NCBI RefSeq assembly: GCF_002223055.1
Contig: NZ_NKFL01000005.1
Span: 682,001 to 746,000, forward strand
From: Burkholderia sp. HI2500
GTDB taxonomy: Bacteria > Pseudomonadota > Gammaproteobacteria > Burkholderiales > Burkholderiaceae
Length of the DNA: 64,000 nucleotides
Reading direction: 5' to 3'
Shown here: positions 37,995 to 46,581 of the stretch, piece after piece
How positions within the stretch are numbered: the stretch's first letter is position 1
Layout: every line of letters begins with the position of its first letter
Notes under the pieces: generated by a model
Databases searched by the model: none
What the model saw: only the letters and a program-made list of their open reading frames with translations
What the model was told of the DNA's origin: nothing
Program-made: the position numbers and the translations under genes

Positions 37995-39020
37995 TCAGAC
38001 TGAGGGAACAGCCTCGATGCTCCGGTAGTGTGTCCCTTTGGCGAGGATGGCCCAGGCGATCCTCGCCAGTTTGTTGGCCAGGGCACAGGCCACCACGTTC
38101 GAGTGTCGTCGCGCCAACAGGCTGCGAATCCAGACGCCCAATGCATCCGTGCGGTGCTCGATGCGCTGCATGACGGCCCGCGCACATTGCACCAGCAGCC
38201 GTCGCAGTTCCTTGTCGCCACGCTTGCTGATGCCCAGTAGCGTTGGTTTGCCGCCGGTGCTGTACTGCCGCGGCACCAGACCGACCGAAGCTGCAAACTG
38301 CCTTGCTGAGCCATATTGCTGAGCATCGCCCAACTCTGACATCAACACGCTGGCGGTCATCGGGCCAATGCCAGGAATCTCGAGCAGTCGTTCGCTGCGT
38401 TCATCCTCGTGTAGCTGGGTAAGCAACTCACGTTCGAGCTGGTGGATCTGCTCGTCCAGATACTTGAAGTGCGCCTGCAAACGTTCGAGCACGACCACCA
38501 GCCTCGGCGGCAACGATTCTGCCTCGAGCACGGCAGGCAGTCGCCGGATCACTGCCATGCCGCGCGGCAAGCTGATACCGAACTCCAACAGAAACGCATG
38601 AATCTGATTGATCGTGCCGGTGCGGTCACGCACCAGCCGCTCGCGCACACGGTGCAAGGCTGAAACGATCTGCTGGGCTTCGTTGTGCGGGCTCACGAAA
38701 CGCATGCTCGAACGAGCGGCTGCTTCGCAGATCGCCTGGGCGTCCGCGAAATCGTTCTTGTTGCCTTGCCGGAACGGTTTGACGAATTGCGGAGAAATCA
38801 GCTTGGCCTCATGGCCCAGCGCTTGAAGTCGACGTGCGATCCAGTGAGCACCGGCGCAGGCCTCCATGACCACAATGCAACGCGGAAAATTGCCCAGCAG
38901 CGTGAACATCTGGCTACGCGTGAGCTTTTTACGGAACACCATCCTGCCTGACGCATCCTGTCCATGCAGGTGGAAGCAGTGCTTGCCGAGATCGATTCCG
39001 ATCAGCGATACCGTGTCCAT
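37995..39020 (-). CDS. IS110-family transposase (IS1111 type)
   Basis: Recombinase of 341 residues. The N-terminal RuvC-like DEDD domain shows Asp10 (LIGIDLGK), Glu53 (VVMEACAG) and Asp90/Asp93 (NKNDFADA). The C-terminal Transposase_20 domain has the helix-hairpin-helix EIPGIGPMTASVLMSELGD and the serine segment SVGLVPRQYSTGGKPTLLG, where the serine of QYSTGGK is the expected nucleophile. All key residues and full length are kept, so it may be active. The ATG at 39020 is preceded by GGAGGG. Family members insert without target duplication. Confidence 0.93.
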   Translation of the reverse strand: MDTVSLIGIDLGKHCFHLHGQDASGRMVFRKKLTRSQMFTLLGNFPRCIVVMEACAGAHWIARRLQALGHEAKLISPQFVKPFRQGNKNDFADAQAICEAAARSSMRFVSPHNEAQQIVSALHRVRERLVRDRTGTINQIHAFLLEFGISLPRGMAVIRRLPAVLEAESLPPRLVVVLERLQAHFKYLDEQIHQLERELLTQLHEDERSERLLEIPGIGPMTASVLMSELGDAQQYGSARQFAASVGLVPRQYSTGGKPTLLGISKRGDKELRRLLVQCARAVMQRIEHRTDALGVWIRSLLARRHSNVVACALANKLARIAWAILAKGTHYRSIEAVPSV

Positions 39021-39043
39021 GATGGCCCTCCAGAAGGACAAAA

Positions 39044-39074
39044 TCCTCACTCAGCGTAGTCCACTGAGTGAGGA
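39044..39074. repeat. Perfect 11-bp hairpin upstream of the transposase
   Basis: TCCTCACTCAG (39044-39054) and CTGAGTGAGGA (39064-39074) with a 9-base loop. On the minus strand it precedes TTTTGTCC and the transposase ribosome site, so it may stop transcripts coming from lipA before they reach the transposase. Confidence 0.7.
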
Positions 39075-39087
39075 TCGGGCTGACCAT
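39074..39087 (-). repeat. Right 14-bp inverted repeat of the insertion sequence
   Basis: ATCGGGCTGACCAT, exact complement of the left repeat; 54 bases upstream of the transposase start. Confidence 0.85.
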
Positions 39088-39093
39088 CCTATT

Positions 39094-39118
39094 AAGCCCG
39101 CATCGCTGCGGGCTTTTT
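39094..39118 (-). terminator. lipA terminator, U-tract interrupted by the insertion sequence
   Basis: Stem AAGCCCGCA (39094-39102) with TGCGGGCTT (39107-39115), loop TCGC. On the plus strand a T-run follows, but on the minus strand, the lipA direction, the stem is followed by AATAGG from the insertion sequence instead of T. The A-run just left of the element suggests the original site had T on both sides. Confidence 0.7.
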
Positions 39119-39151
39119 CGGGTTCGCCGGAAGACGACGAAGCAAGGACGC

Positions 39152-40144
39152 TCAGACCACCCCGGCCCCATGCGCCTGCAGATCGGCGTGATAGCTCGAG
39201 CGCACCATCGCGCCGACGGCCGCGTGCGTGAAGCCCATCTTGTACGCCTCTTCCTCGTACATCTTGAACGTATCCGGATGCACGTACGCCCGCACCGGCA
39301 GGTGGTGCTCGGACGGCTGCAGGTACTGGCCGATCGTCAGCATGTCGACGTCGTGCGCGCGCAGGTCGCGCATCACCTGCAGGATTTCCTCCTCGGTTTC
39401 GCCGAGGCCGACCATCAGGCCCGACTTCGTCGCGACGTCCGGATGCAGCGCCTTGAAGTCCTTCAGGAGCTTCAGCGAGTGCGCGTAGTCCGAACCCGGG
39501 CGCGCTTCCTTGTACAGGCGCGGCACCGTTTCGAGGTTGTGATTCATCACGTCCGGCGGCGCGGCGTTCAGGATCGAGATCGCACGGTCGAGACGGCCGC
39601 GGAAGTCCGGCGTCAGGATTTCGATGCGCGTTTCCGGCGACTGCTCGCGCACTTCGCGGATGCACTCGACGAAGTGACCGGCGCCGCCGTCGCGCAGGTC
39701 GTCGCGGTCGACGCTCGTGATCACCACGTACTTGAGCTTCAGCGCGCCGATCGTGCGCGCGAGGTTCTTCGGCTCGTCCGGATCCAGCGGATCGGGGCGG
39801 CCATGGCCGACGTCGCAGAACGGGCAGCGGCGCGTGCACTTGTCGCCCATGATCATGAACGTCGCGGTGCCCTTGCCGAAGCACTCGCCGATGTTCGGGC
39901 AGCTCGCTTCCTCGCACACCGTATGCAGGTTGTGCTCGCGCAGGATCGTCTTGATCTCGTTGAAGCGCGAGCTGCCGGTGGCCGCCTTCACGCGGATCCA
40001 CTCGGGCTTCTTCAGCTTCTCGATCGGAATGACCTTGATCGGGATGCGCGCCGTCTTCGCCTGCGCCTTCTGCTTGGCGGTCGGATCGTAGGCAGGGGTC
40101 GCGGCCGAATCGGCCGGTGCGGGGGAAGCGGTAACGTCAGTCAT
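39152..40144 (-). CDS. lipA: Lipoyl synthase
   Basis: Radical-SAM enzyme that inserts two sulfurs into protein-bound octanoyl groups to make lipoyl cofactors. The 330-residue product has the auxiliary cluster cysteines ([12 protein letters not shown], about residue 82), the radical-SAM triad [21 protein letters not shown], and the C-terminal [12 protein letters not shown] with the serine cluster ligand. The start codon overlaps the end of lipB by eight bases, so lipB and lipA are coupled. Confidence 0.96.
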   Translation of the reverse strand: MTDVTASPAPADSAATPAYDPTAKQKAQAKTARIPIKVIPIEKLKKPEWIRVKAATGSSRFNEIKTILREHNLHTVCEEASCPNIGECFGKGTATFMIMGDKCTRRCPFCDVGHGRPDPLDPDEPKNLARTIGALKLKYVVITSVDRDDLRDGGAGHFVECIREVREQSPETRIEILTPDFRGRLDRAISILNAAPPDVMNHNLETVPRLYKEARPGSDYAHSLKLLKDFKALHPDVATKSGLMVGLGETEEEILQVMRDLRAHDVDMLTIGQYLQPSEHHLPVRAYVHPDTFKMYEEEAYKMGFTHAAVGAMVRSSYHADLQAHGAGVV

Positions 40145-40895
40145 TCGAATGTTGTTCCAGTGCCTGCGGCTTGTCGGCGGCCGCGGATGCGCCGTCGAGG
40201 TTGGCGATCAGACGGCGCACCAGCGTGTGGGCGACGTCGTTCCAGTCGGCGGCAACCTCGAGGCTCGCCATGTCGACAGTTTCCAGTCCGGCATAGCCGC
40301 ACGGGTTGATCGCAAGAAACGGGCGCAGATCCATCTTCACGTTCAGGCTCAGCCCGTGATAGCTGCAGCCGTTGCGGATCTTCAGGCCGAGGGCCGCGAT
40401 TTTCGCGCCCTCGTGCACGCCGGACGCCACGTAGATCCCGGGCGCGCCCGCCTTGCGGACCGAAGCGAGATTATACGCCGCGAGGGTTTCGATCACGGCC
40501 TCCTCGATCTTCGTCACCAGCGTGCGCACCATCAGCTTGCGCCGGCGCAGGTCCAGCAGCAGGTACGCGACGATCTGACCGGGGCCGTGGTAAGTGATTT
40601 GCCCGCCGCGGTCGACCTTCACGAGCGGCACGCCGCTGTCGGCCACCAGCAGGTGGGCCGGGTCGCCGGCCTGGCCGAGCGTGTAGACCGGCGGGTGCTC
40701 GACCAGCCAGATCTCGTCGCCGGTGTCGGCGGTGCGCGTGTCGGTGAACGCGCGCATCGCGTCGAAGCTCGCCTCGTAGGTCTCGACGCCCCGCCACCGC
40801 ACGGTGACCGGCGGGGCCGGCTGATCCGGGGACCCGGCGGGCGATGCGGAAACGGCAACAGGCGTGGACACGATGGAAACCGGCGAAACGGACAT
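40137..40895 (-). CDS. lipB: Octanoyltransferase
   Basis: Transfers octanoate from acyl carrier protein to lipoyl domains, the substrate for LipA. The 252-residue product has the conserved blocks [17 protein letters not shown], the lysine/histidine region [20 protein letters not shown] and [36 protein letters not shown] in parts ([18 protein letters not shown]), with the acyl cysteine in NPCGYAGL. A 30-residue Pro/Ser/Val-rich N-terminal extension precedes the domain, so a later start is possible but none is better supported. Confidence 0.95.
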   Translation of the reverse strand: MSVSPVSIVSTPVAVSASPAGSPDQPAPPVTVRWRGVETYEASFDAMRAFTDTRTADTGDEIWLVEHPPVYTLGQAGDPAHLLVADSGVPLVKVDRGGQITYHGPGQIVAYLLLDLRRRKLMVRTLVTKIEEAVIETLAAYNLASVRKAGAPGIYVASGVHEGAKIAALGLKIRNGCSYHGLSLNVKMDLRPFLAINPCGYAGLETVDMASLEVAADWNDVAHTLVRRLIANLDGASAAADKPQALEQHSND

Positions 40896-40979
40896 GGGCG
40901 GTAGTTTACCGAAAACCCGTGGGTCTCGCCGGCCTTGGGAGGGGGACGGATCGCCGGTATCCGTCGGAGGAAATGATGG

Positions 40980-41306
40980 TCAGACGGTGCGCCAGCCGTC
41001 GTGGAGCAGCGCGGACAGCCGTTCACGCAGCCGTGCCAGCCCGCCGAGCGCGACTTCCCGGGGCGGCCGCGACACCGAGAACGCCACGCGCGTGCCCTCC
41101 CGGCCCTCCGCGCTGAGCCACAGCCGCTCGCCGCGGCGCAGCTTCAGCGTTTCGCCGTCGACCAGGAAGTAGTCGTTGACGTCGTTGCTGCGCGTCGCCC
41201 ACACCGGCCCGCTCTGGACGATCAGCCGCGTGCTGCGTTGTACCTTCATCGGCACGGTTTCGCCCGCGGGGATTTCGAACGTGATGCTTGAAGAAATTTC
41301 TTGCAT
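40980..41306 (-). CDS. DUF2917 domain protein
   Basis: A 108-residue cytosolic protein of unknown function. The central segment TFEIPAGETVPMKVQRSTRL, then WVWATRS-type GPVWATRSNDVNDYFLVDGE and LKLRRGERLWLSAEG, fit the small beta-barrel DUF2917 family, which often neighbours GcvA-like LysR genes as here. The ATG at 41306 follows GGCGGAG; a TTG 15 bases upstream is less likely. It is divergent from the LysR gene with a 102-base gap that contains a palindrome, so LysR control is probable. Confidence 0.8.
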   Translation of the reverse strand: MQEISSSITFEIPAGETVPMKVQRSTRLIVQSGPVWATRSNDVNDYFLVDGETLKLRRGERLWLSAEGREGTRVAFSVSRPPREVALGGLARLRERLSALLHDGWRTV

Positions 41307-41377
41307 GATCGACTCCGCCAAAAAGTGCTTCGATGGCTACAATCGTAGTCACTCCAAGGCGTCAGACAAAACGACCA

Positions 41378-41402
41378 ATTTTCACGTCGATGTGAGGAAA
41401 AT
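41378..41402. promoter_or_regulatory. Imperfect palindrome, candidate LysR operator
   Basis: ATTTTCAC (41378-41385), six-base spacer, then GTGAGGAAAAT (41392-41402): TCAC pairs with GTGA and ATTTTC with GAAAAT. It ends seven bases before the LysR ATG, and 72-97 bases upstream of the DUF2917 start. LysR autocontrol and activation of the divergent gene is the usual pattern. Confidence 0.5.
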
Positions 41403-41408
41403 TAGCAA

Positions 41409-42395
41409 ATGGACCTCCGCCAGCTACCTGCGCTGAACGCGATTCGCGCGTTCGAAGCCGCCGCCCGTCACGAGAATTTCTCGCGCGCCGCCGACGAGCT
41501 GTTCGTCACGCACGGCGCGGTGAGCCACCAGGTACGCGCACTTGAGGAAGAACTCGGCGTGCAGCTGTTCACGCGCAACGGCAAGCGGCTGTGCCTGACC
41601 GACGCCGGCATGCGCTACGCGCAGCAGATTCGCACCGCGCTGATGGTGATCGCCGATGCGACCCGCGACGTGCGCGCGAGCGACCGCGACCGGCGGCTCG
41701 TGGTGTCGATGCTGTCGTCGTTCGCCGCGCGCTTCATCACGCCGCGCATCGGCACGTTCATCGAGCGGCATCCGGAAATCGACGTCGAGCTGCAGTCGAC
41801 CAACTCGCTCACCGATTTCGCACGCGACGACGTCGACATCGCGATCCGCTTCGGTCAAGGCAACTATCCGGGGCTGCATGTCGAGCCGCTGTTCGACGAG
41901 GTGTTCTTTCCGGCGTGTGCGCCGACGCTGAACGGCGGCAAGCTGCCGCAAACGCCCGCCGATCTCGCGCACTACAACCTGCTGCGCTCGGACGACGAGC
42001 TGTGGCGGCCGTGGTTCGACGCGGCCGGGCTCAAGACGCTGACCGAGCCGAAACGGGGGATTCTGTACCAGGATTCGTCGAACCTGCTGCTGGCCGCGAT
42101 CGACGGCCAGGGCATCGCGCTCGTGCGCCGCTCGCTCGCGGTGCACGACCTGCTCGACGGGCGCATCGTGCGCCTGTTCGACATCGACGGGCCGAGCCCG
42201 TGGCACTATTTTTTCGTGTGTCCGCCGCCGCTCGTGAACACGCCGCGCGTGCAGGCGTTCAGGACCTGGCTGCTTCAGGAAGTCGCCGAATACAAGCGGC
42301 TGTGCGACGAGCTGGACGCGCGGCGCGCGGCGGGGAAGACCCCCGCCGAGTGCGCGCAGGAAGGAGGATGGAAGGCGCTTAGAGTACGACCTTGA
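41409..42395 (+). CDS. LysR-family regulator, GcvA type
   Basis: DNA-binding regulator of 328 residues. The winged helix reads ENFSRAADELFVTHGAVSHQVRALEEEL, typical of GcvA-like LysR proteins (start MDLRQLPALNAIRAFEAAARH), followed by the effector-binding domain. It is divergent from the DUF2917 gene and its last 17 bases overlap the end of the convergent ybeD gene. GcvA proper controls glycine cleavage, but there are no gcv genes here and the GcvA-like group is very large in Burkholderia, so no effector is proposed. Confidence 0.9.
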   Translation: MDLRQLPALNAIRAFEAAARHENFSRAADELFVTHGAVSHQVRALEEELGVQLFTRNGKRLCLTDAGMRYAQQIRTALMVIADATRDVRASDRDRRLVVSMLSSFAARFITPRIGTFIERHPEIDVELQSTNSLTDFARDDVDIAIRFGQGNYPGLHVEPLFDEVFFPACAPTLNGGKLPQTPADLAHYNLLRSDDELWRPWFDAAGLKTLTEPKRGILYQDSSNLLLAAIDGQGIALVRRSLAVHDLLDGRIVRLFDIDGPSPWHYFFVCPPPLVNTPRVQAFRTWLLQEVAEYKRLCDELDARRAAGKTPAECAQEGGWKALRVRP

Positions 42396-42690
42396 CCATA
42401 GGGTGGCCGGTCAGTGCACGGTAGATGTTGTCGAGCTGTTCCTGGCTCGTCGCCCGCACGGTGATCGTGAGGCCCGTGTAATTACCGCCGCTCGACGCAC
42501 GCTCCTCGATCTTCTCGACATCGATCTCGTTGTCGTGAACCGCGACGACCTTGAAGATCGTGTCCTTGAACTCGGGGTGCGCCTTGCCCATGATCTTGAT
42601 CGGGAAATCGCACGGGAACTCCAGCAGCGACTCCTTCCGGGTATCGATCGCGCCGGTCACCTCGATGGTTTTGGTCGGTTCGCTCATCAT
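42379..42690 (-). CDS. ybeD: UPF0250/DUF493 family protein (YbeD-like)
   Basis: A 103-residue cytosolic protein of unknown function with a small ACT-like fold: SLLEFPCDFPIKIMGKAHPEF, then VEKIEERASSGGNYTGLTITV. In proteobacteria ybeD almost always lies between dacA and lipB, as here, although a LysR/DUF2917 pair has been placed between ybeD and lipB. It overlaps the end of dat by four bases; a second ATG one codon later is equally possible. The convergent LysR gene overlaps its 3' end. Confidence 0.88.
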   Translation of the reverse strand: MMSEPTKTIEVTGAIDTRKESLLEFPCDFPIKIMGKAHPEFKDTIFKVVAVHDNEIDVEKIEERASSGGNYTGLTITVRATSQEQLDNIYRALTGHPMVKVVL

Positions 42691-43613
42691 TTGCTCCGGG
42701 TTAGGTCAAACTGTTCAAACTCGCGCGCTTTCGCGCGCTGGTACGCGTCGTACAACGCCGCGAATACGGGGCCCGGCTTGCCGCCCTGCACGGGCAGATC
42801 GTCGAGCGACGTGACGGGCAGCACTTCCTTCGTGGCCGACGTGATCATGATTTCGTCGGCCGCGCGCAACTCCACTTCGCTGATCTCGCGTGCGACGAAC
42901 GGGATCTTGCATTCGTCCGCCAGTTCCTCGATCAGCGCGTAGCGGATCCCCTCGAGGATCTTGTTGCTGCGCGGCGGCGCGAGCAGCTCGCCGTTCTTCA
43001 CGATCCACACGTTCGACGACGAGCCTTCCGTCAGGTTGCCGTCGCGCAGCTGCAGCGTCTCGAACGCATCGCGTTCGGCCGCATGCTGCGCCATCAGCAC
43101 GTTGCCGAGCAGCGAGATCGACTTGATGTCGCAATGCAGCCAGCGACGATCCTCGGCCGTCACGCAACGCACGCCCCGCGCGCGTTCTTCGGCGGACGGC
43201 AGGCGCAGCGGGCTCGTCATCACGAACACCGTCGGCACCGCGTTCGCCGGGAACGCGTGGCCGCGCTTCGCGACGCCGCGCGTCACCTGCAGATAGACCA
43301 GCGCGTTGCCGTCGCCGAGCCCTTCGGCATTCGCCGCGACGACGCGCTCGATCAGCGCACGCCAGCCCGCGTCGTCGTGCGGGCTCGCGATGCCGATCTT
43401 CTTCAGGCTGCGCTCGAGCCGTGCCAGATGCTGCTCGATCCGGAACGGCACGTGCGCGCCGTCGTGCGCATAAACGGGGACAACTTCATACACGCCATCG
43501 CCGAAGATGAACCCGCGGTCGAGCACCGGTACACGGGCTTCCGACAGCGGCACCATTTCCTCCTGCGACGAGACGCTGAGGTAGACGATCGGTTCGAATT
43601 CGGCTTGGCTCAT
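42687..43613 (-). CDS. dat: D-amino acid aminotransferase
   Basis: Class IV PLP aminotransferase of 308 residues. The catalytic lysine is in CDIKSISLLGNVLMAQ, phosphate contacts include LTEGSSSNVWIV, and the N-terminal block VPVLDRGFIFGDGVYEV is family-typical. It would interconvert D-alanine, D-glutamate and their keto acids; D-amino acids are cell-wall precursors, which fits its place right after dacC (48-base gap). A branched-chain aminotransferase is the alternative, but D-amino acid annotation is the norm for this locus. Confidence 0.88.
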   Translation of the reverse strand: MSQAEFEPIVYLSVSSQEEMVPLSEARVPVLDRGFIFGDGVYEVVPVYAHDGAHVPFRIEQHLARLERSLKKIGIASPHDDAGWRALIERVVAANAEGLGDGNALVYLQVTRGVAKRGHAFPANAVPTVFVMTSPLRLPSAEERARGVRCVTAEDRRWLHCDIKSISLLGNVLMAQHAAERDAFETLQLRDGNLTEGSSSNVWIVKNGELLAPPRSNKILEGIRYALIEELADECKIPFVAREISEVELRAADEIMITSATKEVLPVTSLDDLPVQGGKPGPVFAALYDAYQRAKAREFEQFDLTRSK

Positions 43614-43661
43614 AGCTATGTCAGATGGGGATGAAGTCGCGAAAACAAAGGCCCGTCGTGC

Positions 43662-44975
43662 TTACTTCTTCTTGCTGAACATCAGCAGGATCGAGTCCCA
43701 GATACGCCCGAAGATACCCGCTTCCGGCACGGCCTGCAGCGCGACGACCGGGAACTCCGACAGCGTCTTGCCGTCGGCGACGATCTTCACGGTGCCGACC
43801 TGCTGGCCTTCCGCGAGCGGCGCGATCAGCGGCGCGTTGACGTCGACTTCCGTCTTGATCTTGTCGCCGAGGCCGCGCGGCACGGTCGCCCACTGGTCGG
43901 CCTTCACGCCGACCTGCACGGTGTTGTCCTTGCCCTTGTAGACGCGCGGCGTCGACATCGCCTGGCCGCCCTTGAACAGGCGCACCGAATCGAACGCGCT
44001 GTAGCCGTAGTTCAGCATCTTCATGCTGTCCTGCGTGCGCTCGCCTTCCTTCTGCTCGCCCATCATCACCGACACCAGGCGGCGCTGGCCGTCCACGCCC
44101 GGGATCGCGCGCTTCGCCGACGCGATCAGGCAGTAGCCGGCCGCTTGCGTATGGCCCGTCTTCAGGCCGTCGACCGTCGGGTCGAGCCACAGCAGGCGGT
44201 TGCGGTTGCCCTGGCGGATGTTGTTGTACTTGAATTCCTTCTCCGAGAAGATGCTGTAGTACTGCGGAAAATCGCGGATCAGGTGCGCGGACAGCTTCGC
44301 GAGGTCGCCGGCCGTCGTGTAGTGGTTCGGGTCGGGCATGCCGTTCACGTCGGCGAAGTGCGTGCCCTTCATGCCGAGGCGCTGCGCCTCGTCGTTCATC
44401 AGCGTGACGAACTGCCCTTCGCTGCCGCCGACGAGTTCGGCCAGCGCGATCGCGGCGTCGTTGCCCGACTGGATGATCATCCCGTACACGAGGTCGTGCA
44501 CCGACACCGGCTTGTTCGCCTCGATGAACATGCGCGACTCGTCGCGGCCGACGCGGCGCACGGCCTCGCTCGGCGTGACGATCTGCTCCATCGAGATCTT
44601 CTTCTTGTCGAGCGCCTCGAACACGAGGTACGCCGTCATCAGCTTCGTCAGCGACGCAGGCTCGACGCGTTCATCGGCATTGCCCGACGCGAGCACCGTG
44701 TTGCTGGTCGCATCGACGAGCACCCACGAGCGCGCATTCACGCCCGGCGGCGGCACCGCGCCCGGCATGTAGGTCGCGGGCGCGCCGGTGAACTGCTCGG
44801 TGGCGGCCGGCGCCGCATGCGCGGCCTTGGCCTTGGCGGCCGGCTTCGCCTCGGCGACGACGATCGTCGAGGCGAGCGCGACGGGCAGCATCACGCCGAG
44901 CGCGACGTTGCGCGCGGCGGTGCCGAAGGCGATGGAGGAAGCGAGGGACTTGAGGCCTTGGGGAGACAGACGCAT
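43662..44975 (-). CDS. dacC: D-alanyl-D-alanine carboxypeptidase (PBP5/6 type)
   Basis: Periplasmic penicillin-binding protein that removes the terminal D-Ala of peptidoglycan pentapeptides. The 437-residue precursor has a signal peptide (ending near IVVAEAKPAAKAKAA), the SxxK motif SLTK (about residue 116), SGN in IIQSGNDAAIAL and KTG in DGLKTGHTQAAG, then the C-terminal beta domain and the short amphipathic end WDSILLMFSKKK that binds the inner membrane. The ATG at 44975 is chosen because it leads directly into the signal peptide. Confidence 0.94.
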   Translation of the reverse strand: MRLSPQGLKSLASSIAFGTAARNVALGVMLPVALASTIVVAEAKPAAKAKAAHAAPAATEQFTGAPATYMPGAVPPPGVNARSWVLVDATSNTVLASGNADERVEPASLTKLMTAYLVFEALDKKKISMEQIVTPSEAVRRVGRDESRMFIEANKPVSVHDLVYGMIIQSGNDAAIALAELVGGSEGQFVTLMNDEAQRLGMKGTHFADVNGMPDPNHYTTAGDLAKLSAHLIRDFPQYYSIFSEKEFKYNNIRQGNRNRLLWLDPTVDGLKTGHTQAAGYCLIASAKRAIPGVDGQRRLVSVMMGEQKEGERTQDSMKMLNYGYSAFDSVRLFKGGQAMSTPRVYKGKDNTVQVGVKADQWATVPRGLGDKIKTEVDVNAPLIAPLAEGQQVGTVKIVADGKTLSEFPVVALQAVPEAGIFGRIWDSILLMFSKKK

Positions 44976-45462
44976 GATCGATTCAGGCTGATGGCAGAAA
45001 GTGCGGTGCGAAACGCGCAGGGTTGAACGGCAAGGCGGCGGGCGTTTCGGGCACTCGCCCGAGATCGTCGGGCGACGCGAAACGCGCCGGTTGGACTCGT
45101 GCGGACGCGTTCGGTTCGCGGCCGTCGCGAGCGGGCGGACAGCGGCAAAACGAGCGCCGCAATGGGCCCAGCCGGGCCGCGGGCGACGCGGAATCCGGCC
45201 ATTATACGTGGGCGCGCAGGGCGTTTTCGCGAACCTGGCACCGGACAGTTGCACATGCGCATCCGGCGCGGGGTGACGACAAGCTGCCCGTCATCGCACG
45301 CGAAGGTGTGCGAAAGGCATGCGCAGGCGGGGTGGAAGTGAGGTGGCGCCGCACGGTGCGGCGCGATGTCGCGTGGGGAAAAGCGCGCCTCGGGCGAGGG
45401 CCGGAGGTCATGTGCACGAAGCGACGCAGGCTGCCGGCGTCATGCCGGCACCCGCGCACTGG
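44976..45462. other. Intergenic region before dacC
   Basis: 487 bases without a convincing gene; open frames here are arginine/alanine-rich and unlike any family. A TATAAT box on the minus strand (45201-45206) is the only promoter-like element, listed separately. No terminator for the upstream hydrolase gene is obvious. Confidence 0.6.
45201..45206 (-). promoter_or_regulatory. Possible -10 box for dacC
   Basis: The minus strand reads TATAAT in the context CGTATAATGG, about 226 bases before dacC. The -35 is weak. If real, dacC has an untranslated leader of about 220 bases. Confidence 0.42.
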
Positions 45463-46107
45463 CTAGCGCCATGCGTCGACGATGATGCGCTTCAGCACGT
45501 GCAGCTTGCGATGCAGGAAATGCTCGGCGCCGGGGATCACGACGACCGGCAGTTCCTGCGGCCGCGCCCAGTCGTACACGGAAGCGATCGGCACCGTGTC
45601 GTCGGTTTCGCCGTGAATCACGAGCGTGTTCTCGGGCACGTCGGCCACCTGCCAGCGGCTCGCGGCCGTGCCGACGAACACCATCCGCTCGATCGTCTCG
45701 CCCGCGTCGCGCAGCCGCTTCGCGACGTGCGACAGCACGAAGGTGCCGAACGAGAAGCCCGCAAGCACGAGCGGCAGGTCCGCATACGCGGGCTGCGCGC
45801 GCATGTGCGCGAGCACCGCGAGCAGGTCGTCGGCTTCGCCGGTGCCGTTGTCGTGCACGCCTTCGGTCGCGCCGACGCCGCGGAAGTTCGACCGGAACAC
45901 GACGTAGTTCAGTTGCACGAGCGTGCGCGCGAGGGTTTGCGCGACCTTGTTGTCCATCGTGCCGCCGAACAGCGGATGCGGGTGCGCGACGAGCGCGATG
46001 CCGCGCGGCGTGGCGCCGCCTTCGCGCACGGCGTCGGGGAGGTCGACGGCGATTTCGATCTGCCCGACCGGGCCCGCGATCAGCGACTTCTGCGTATGAA
46101 CGTTCAT
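45463..46107 (-). CDS. Alpha/beta hydrolase
   Basis: A 214-residue cytosolic hydrolase of the CocE/NonD-like or YmfC-like family. The nucleophile elbow is GFSFG (VLAGFSFGTFVLSHVAKR, about residue 105), the acid is in VIHGETDDTVP and the histidine in IPGAEHFLH, completing the triad. The oxyanion segment is LVAHPHPLFGGTMDNK. The substrate is unknown. It lies 13 bases after the ferredoxin gene and is probably co-transcribed with it. Confidence 0.88.
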   Translation of the reverse strand: MNVHTQKSLIAGPVGQIEIAVDLPDAVREGGATPRGIALVAHPHPLFGGTMDNKVAQTLARTLVQLNYVVFRSNFRGVGATEGVHDNGTGEADDLLAVLAHMRAQPAYADLPLVLAGFSFGTFVLSHVAKRLRDAGETIERMVFVGTAASRWQVADVPENTLVIHGETDDTVPIASVYDWARPQELPVVVIPGAEHFLHRKLHVLKRIIVDAWR

Positions 46108-46120
46108 TCGGCCGGCCCGC

Positions 46121-46438
46121 TCAGATCTTCAGGCGGTCGACGACCTTGCCATCGCGCAGGTGCGATTCGACGATCTCGTCGATGTCGGCCTGGTCGACGT
46201 ACGTGTACCATGTGCCTTCCGGATACACGACCATCACGGGCCCCTCCTCGCAGCGGTCGAGGCAGCCGGCCTTGTTGATGCGAACCTTGCCGGGCCCCGC
46301 GAGGCCGAGCTCCTTCACGCGCTTTTTCGCGTATTCCTGCATGGTCTGCGCGTCGCATTGCGCGCAGCTCGGGCGTTCGGCGCCCGGTTCGCGCTGGTTC
46401 AGGCAGAAGAAGACGTGGTGCTGGTAGTAGGAATCCAT
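46121..46438 (-). CDS. Thioredoxin-like [2Fe-2S] ferredoxin
   Basis: A 105-residue ferredoxin of the thioredoxin-fold (Shethna/NuoE-like) type. Four conserved cysteines are in FFCLNQR, PSCAQC and the pair KAGCLDRCEEGPVMVVYPEGT; the KxGCLxxCxxGP block is the family signature. It could carry electrons in an unidentified reaction. A start at 46438 (MDSYYQHHVFFC) matches related proteins; the frame is open 22 codons further up. A TATAAT box lies about 80 bases upstream. Confidence 0.87.
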   Translation of the reverse strand: MDSYYQHHVFFCLNQREPGAERPSCAQCDAQTMQEYAKKRVKELGLAGPGKVRINKAGCLDRCEEGPVMVVYPEGTWYTYVDQADIDEIVESHLRDGKVVDRLKI

Positions 46439-46519
46439 GATGGTGACGAGCGGCCCGGCGCGAGGCCGTGCGAAAAGAGGAGCGGTTGCCGCTGCGCGGG
46501 GCAACGGCGGGTTCGGACG

Positions 46520-46525
46520 ATTATA
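46520..46525 (-). promoter_or_regulatory. Possible -10 box for the ferredoxin-hydrolase pair
   Basis: The minus strand reads TATAAT about 82 bases before the ferredoxin start, in the 143-base gap after the VanZ-like gene. No consensus -35. Confidence 0.42.
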
Positions 46526-46581
46526 GCGACCGGCGCACGCCGCTGCCTGCGATACCGCCGCCGCGCCAGATCAGCGCCGCG

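Larger units (their letters stand above)
37732..39093 (-). mobile_element. Insertion sequence, IS110 family (IS1111 type), complete
   Basis: About 1.36 kb element carrying one transposase gene on the minus strand. Perfect 14-bp inverted repeats (ATGGTCAGCCCGAT at 37735-37748 and its complement at 39074-39087) lie a few bases inside the likely ends, the subterminal arrangement of the IS1111 group. The right edge is set by the start of the lipA terminator stem at 39094, the left edge by a run of four A; joined, these would restore a continuous A-run before the stem. Exact ends are therefore inferred. GC content is visibly lower than in flanking genes. Confidence 0.82.

Noticed and set aside
44976..45462. 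Possible gene in the 487-base gap before dacC
   Set aside because: Open frames on both strands lack a ribosome site, family motifs and normal amino-acid composition.
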